Positions 23,555 to 25,000 of a stretch of 25,000 bases of DNA are shown here, piece by piece. How positions within the stretch are numbered: the stretch's first letter is position 1; every line of letters begins with the position of its first letter. The notes beneath the pieces are model-generated. The model was not told the DNA's origin and ran no database searches. It saw nothing but the letters and a program-made list of their open reading frames with translations. The position numbers and the translations under genes were made by a program. The DNA lies in the NCBI GenBank assembly GCA_027596075.1, contig JADGJC010000434.1, positions 1-25,000 on the forward strand. Reading direction: 5' to 3'. This DNA is from Rhizophlyctis rosea. Lineage: Eukaryota; Chytridiomycota; Chytridiomycetes; Rhizophlyctidales; Rhizophlyctidaceae.

Positions 23555-24919
23555 CGTCGGGTACATGTCCCTCCCGACCATCATGTGCCGACTCAACGGC
23601 GGTAACTCTCCTACCAATTCCCTATGCTTCCTACAATCCTCCGCATCCACAAAGTTGTGATGCCGCGCGATACGGGTGATACTACCAGTATCCTTGAGAA
23701 GGGATTGGAACCCGTAGGTGAAGTGGTTGAGCATGGAGTGCTTGTAGTCGGTGGGTGGTGCGATTCCGAAATGGTGGCGTTTGTAACAGCGCCAGTCCCA
23801 GATGCCCATGTTGAGGAGGGTGCCGCGATCAATGACGTCTTCCGTGTTAGTTGATTCCCCGTTGCCTTCTTCACCCCCCACAGCTGATGCCTCACCCTCA
23901 CCCTCCTCCTCCTCCTCCTCCACCTTCGCCCCCTTCTTACTATTCTCCCCTCCAAATCGCCTCCCGAACTTCTTGGTAGGCAACCACATCCCACTATCCA
24001 AAACATTATCCACAGCCGCACCCAACCTCCCCGTCGCTGCCGCTCCCAATCCATACTTCTCCCCACTGAACACATACGCAATAGGTTCCATCCCATCTGG
24101 CCGGGAGGTGTTCTTGATTGCGATCATGCAGTTGCCGGAGAGGGTGTAGAGTGGTACGCGGAGAGCTTGGGAGGGTGTGTGGCCCGAGGGGAAGGATTTT
24201 GGGAGGGGTTTGTTGATGTAGATGCTGTTTAGGGTCGCTTGTTCGAGCCAGTCGGTGTAGAAGGGGTCGGTGGAAGTGGTGAGAGGTGTGTGGGTTGGAA
24301 GTTGGGAAAGGGGTGTGATGGTGGGTTCTTCGCATTCCGAGTCTGGTTCTTCAGGTAAAGCCTTAACTTCGTCATCGAAATCGAAATCATGCCTGCGCCG
24401 TCGAGATTTTCGAAGTTTCTTATGAAGCTTCTTCTTGCGATTTGTACTTTTCCGACCCTTGCTCCCTTTTGGACGGTAGTCGCTGTCGTCGTCGGAGGAA
24501 GGTCCGGCGGGGGTGGAGTCCCACACAGTAGAGTCGTATCCATGGGAGTGGGACGTGTGCCGGGATGATACGGAGCTGAGATCGCTTTCGGAGTCGGTGT
24601 TGGAGATTGCGCGTTTGAGAGTGCGTCGGCGTATTTGGAGGGGAATGTCATCGGAGTCGGTGGTGTCGAGTGTGACGCTGACTTCACTCAGCTCACTGTC
24701 GCTATCAAGGAACGAGTAGGTGTTGGACGCGACGGGTTGAACAGAGATTGGTCGTGGGTCGTGATCAATGTCTTCAGAAGGAGAGCACGGATTTGGTTGT
24801 ATGGCGGTCCCAACGCTCGGTGGGTGTTGCCGTTTGCCATCACCTTCAGGCAAAAGAGGATGTTGCTTCAGATTGGGTGTTTCTGAATGCCGTATCGCTG
24901 CTTCAGATGTTCCTGCCAT
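23495..24919 (-). CDS. Unknown 474-residue protein with acidic and basic tracts
   Basis: Single open frame from an ATG at 24919 to a TAG at 23495. I do not recognise it. Residues 1-150 are disordered, rich in Ser, Asp, Pro and Thr (SDSELSEVSVTLDTTDSDD). Residues 152-176 are strongly basic (KGSKGRKSTNRKKKLHKKLR, then KSRRRR), a likely nuclear localisation signal. An acidic patch follows, then a folded-looking region at about 215-325 (DPFYTDWLEQATLNSIYINK, VPLYTLSGNCMIAIKNTSRP, AYVFSGEKYGLG). A run of six Glu and a Gly/Glu-rich linker (333-360) split this from a His- and Trp-containing C-terminal part (MGIWDWRCYKRHHFGI, MLNHFTYGFQSLL, RHHNF). No signal peptide or membrane segment. It is convergent with, and slightly overlaps, gene B. 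A nuclear or chromatin role is only suggested by charge pattern. Undetected in-frame introns cannot be excluded. Confidence 0.65.
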   Translation of the reverse strand: MAGTSEAAIRHSETPNLKQHPLLPEGDGKRQHPPSVGTAIQPNPCSPSEDIDHDPRPISVQPVASNTYSFLDSDSELSEVSVTLDTTDSDDIPLQIRRRTLKRAISNTDSESDLSSVSSRHTSHSHGYDSTVWDSTPAGPSSDDDSDYRPKGSKGRKSTNRKKKLHKKLRKSRRRRHDFDFDDEVKALPEEPDSECEEPTITPLSQLPTHTPLTTSTDPFYTDWLEQATLNSIYINKPLPKSFPSGHTPSQALRVPLYTLSGNCMIAIKNTSRPDGMEPIAYVFSGEKYGLGAAATGRLGAAVDNVLDSGMWLPTKKFGRRFGGENSKKGAKVEEEEEEGEGEASAVGGEEGNGESTNTEDVIDRGTLLNMGIWDWRCYKRHHFGIAPPTDYKHSMLNHFTYGFQSLLKDTGSITRIARHHNFVDAEDCRKHRELVGELPPLSRHMMVGRDMYPTLVNNWNILTGHNHVDHNGF

Positions 24920-25000
24920 GTGCGCTTTGATCCGCGCGGATCGTCGACGGGAAGTGGTGGAGGTGCTGCTTGGAAAGTATGAGGAGTTCTCAGGGGTGTT

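Noticed and set aside
23905..23930. CTC triplet run
   Set aside because: It encodes the poly-Glu linker of the 474-residue protein; ordinary coding repeat.

Overview
The window looks like nuclear DNA of an early-diverging fungus. Genes are packed on both strands and split by many short introns (about 50-90 bp) with GT..AG ends and CTRAY-like branch sites. The gene set mixes mitochondrial and housekeeping genes with a six-transmembrane ankyrin/TRP-type channel, a type rare in Dikarya but present in chytrids. A chytrid-like source is my inference; nothing here names the species. Stop codons of clear genes (TAG, TAA, TGA) indicate the standard code.

Left half (about 0.7-14.4 kb): six well-conserved, intact genes. 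Mitochondrial elongation factor G (minus, 12 exons) is divergent from a single-exon WD40 protein (plus). That gene converges on an SCOC/Slo1-type coiled-coil protein with a long disordered N-terminus (minus, 3 exons). This in turn is divergent from a Siw14-type atypical phosphatase (plus, 7 exons), which converges on a membrane-anchored cytochrome b5-sulfite oxidase (minus). The oxidase gene is divergent from the ankyrin/TRP channel (plus, about 12 exons). Exon boundaries were placed by hand from splice consensus, phase and protein continuity; each left-half model keeps phase from start to stop.

Right half (about 14.4-25 kb): sparser, with longer gene-free stretches and proteins I do not recognise. 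Two plus-strand genes, called A (15.9-18.3 kb) and B (21.8-23.5 kb), share a plan: N-terminal coiled coil, polar or acidic linker, central domain, then a KR...KRxRQ-type basic motif. Both are preceded by the same 16-bp tandem repeat built on CACCTGTCAAA. Between them lies a minus-strand gene with two DM9 (DUF3421) repeats. At the right edge is a minus-strand gene for an unknown 474-residue protein with acidic and basic tracts.

Unlike the left half, these accessory genes look damaged. Gene A has an in-frame TAG just before a splice donor beyond which phase-matched exons continue. Gene B has two phase breaks and lacks the long exon found at the end of A. The DM9 gene has a one-base frameshift. 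The most interesting unexplained signal is this A/B family with its shared promoter-proximal repeat, sitting in an apparently decaying accessory block.
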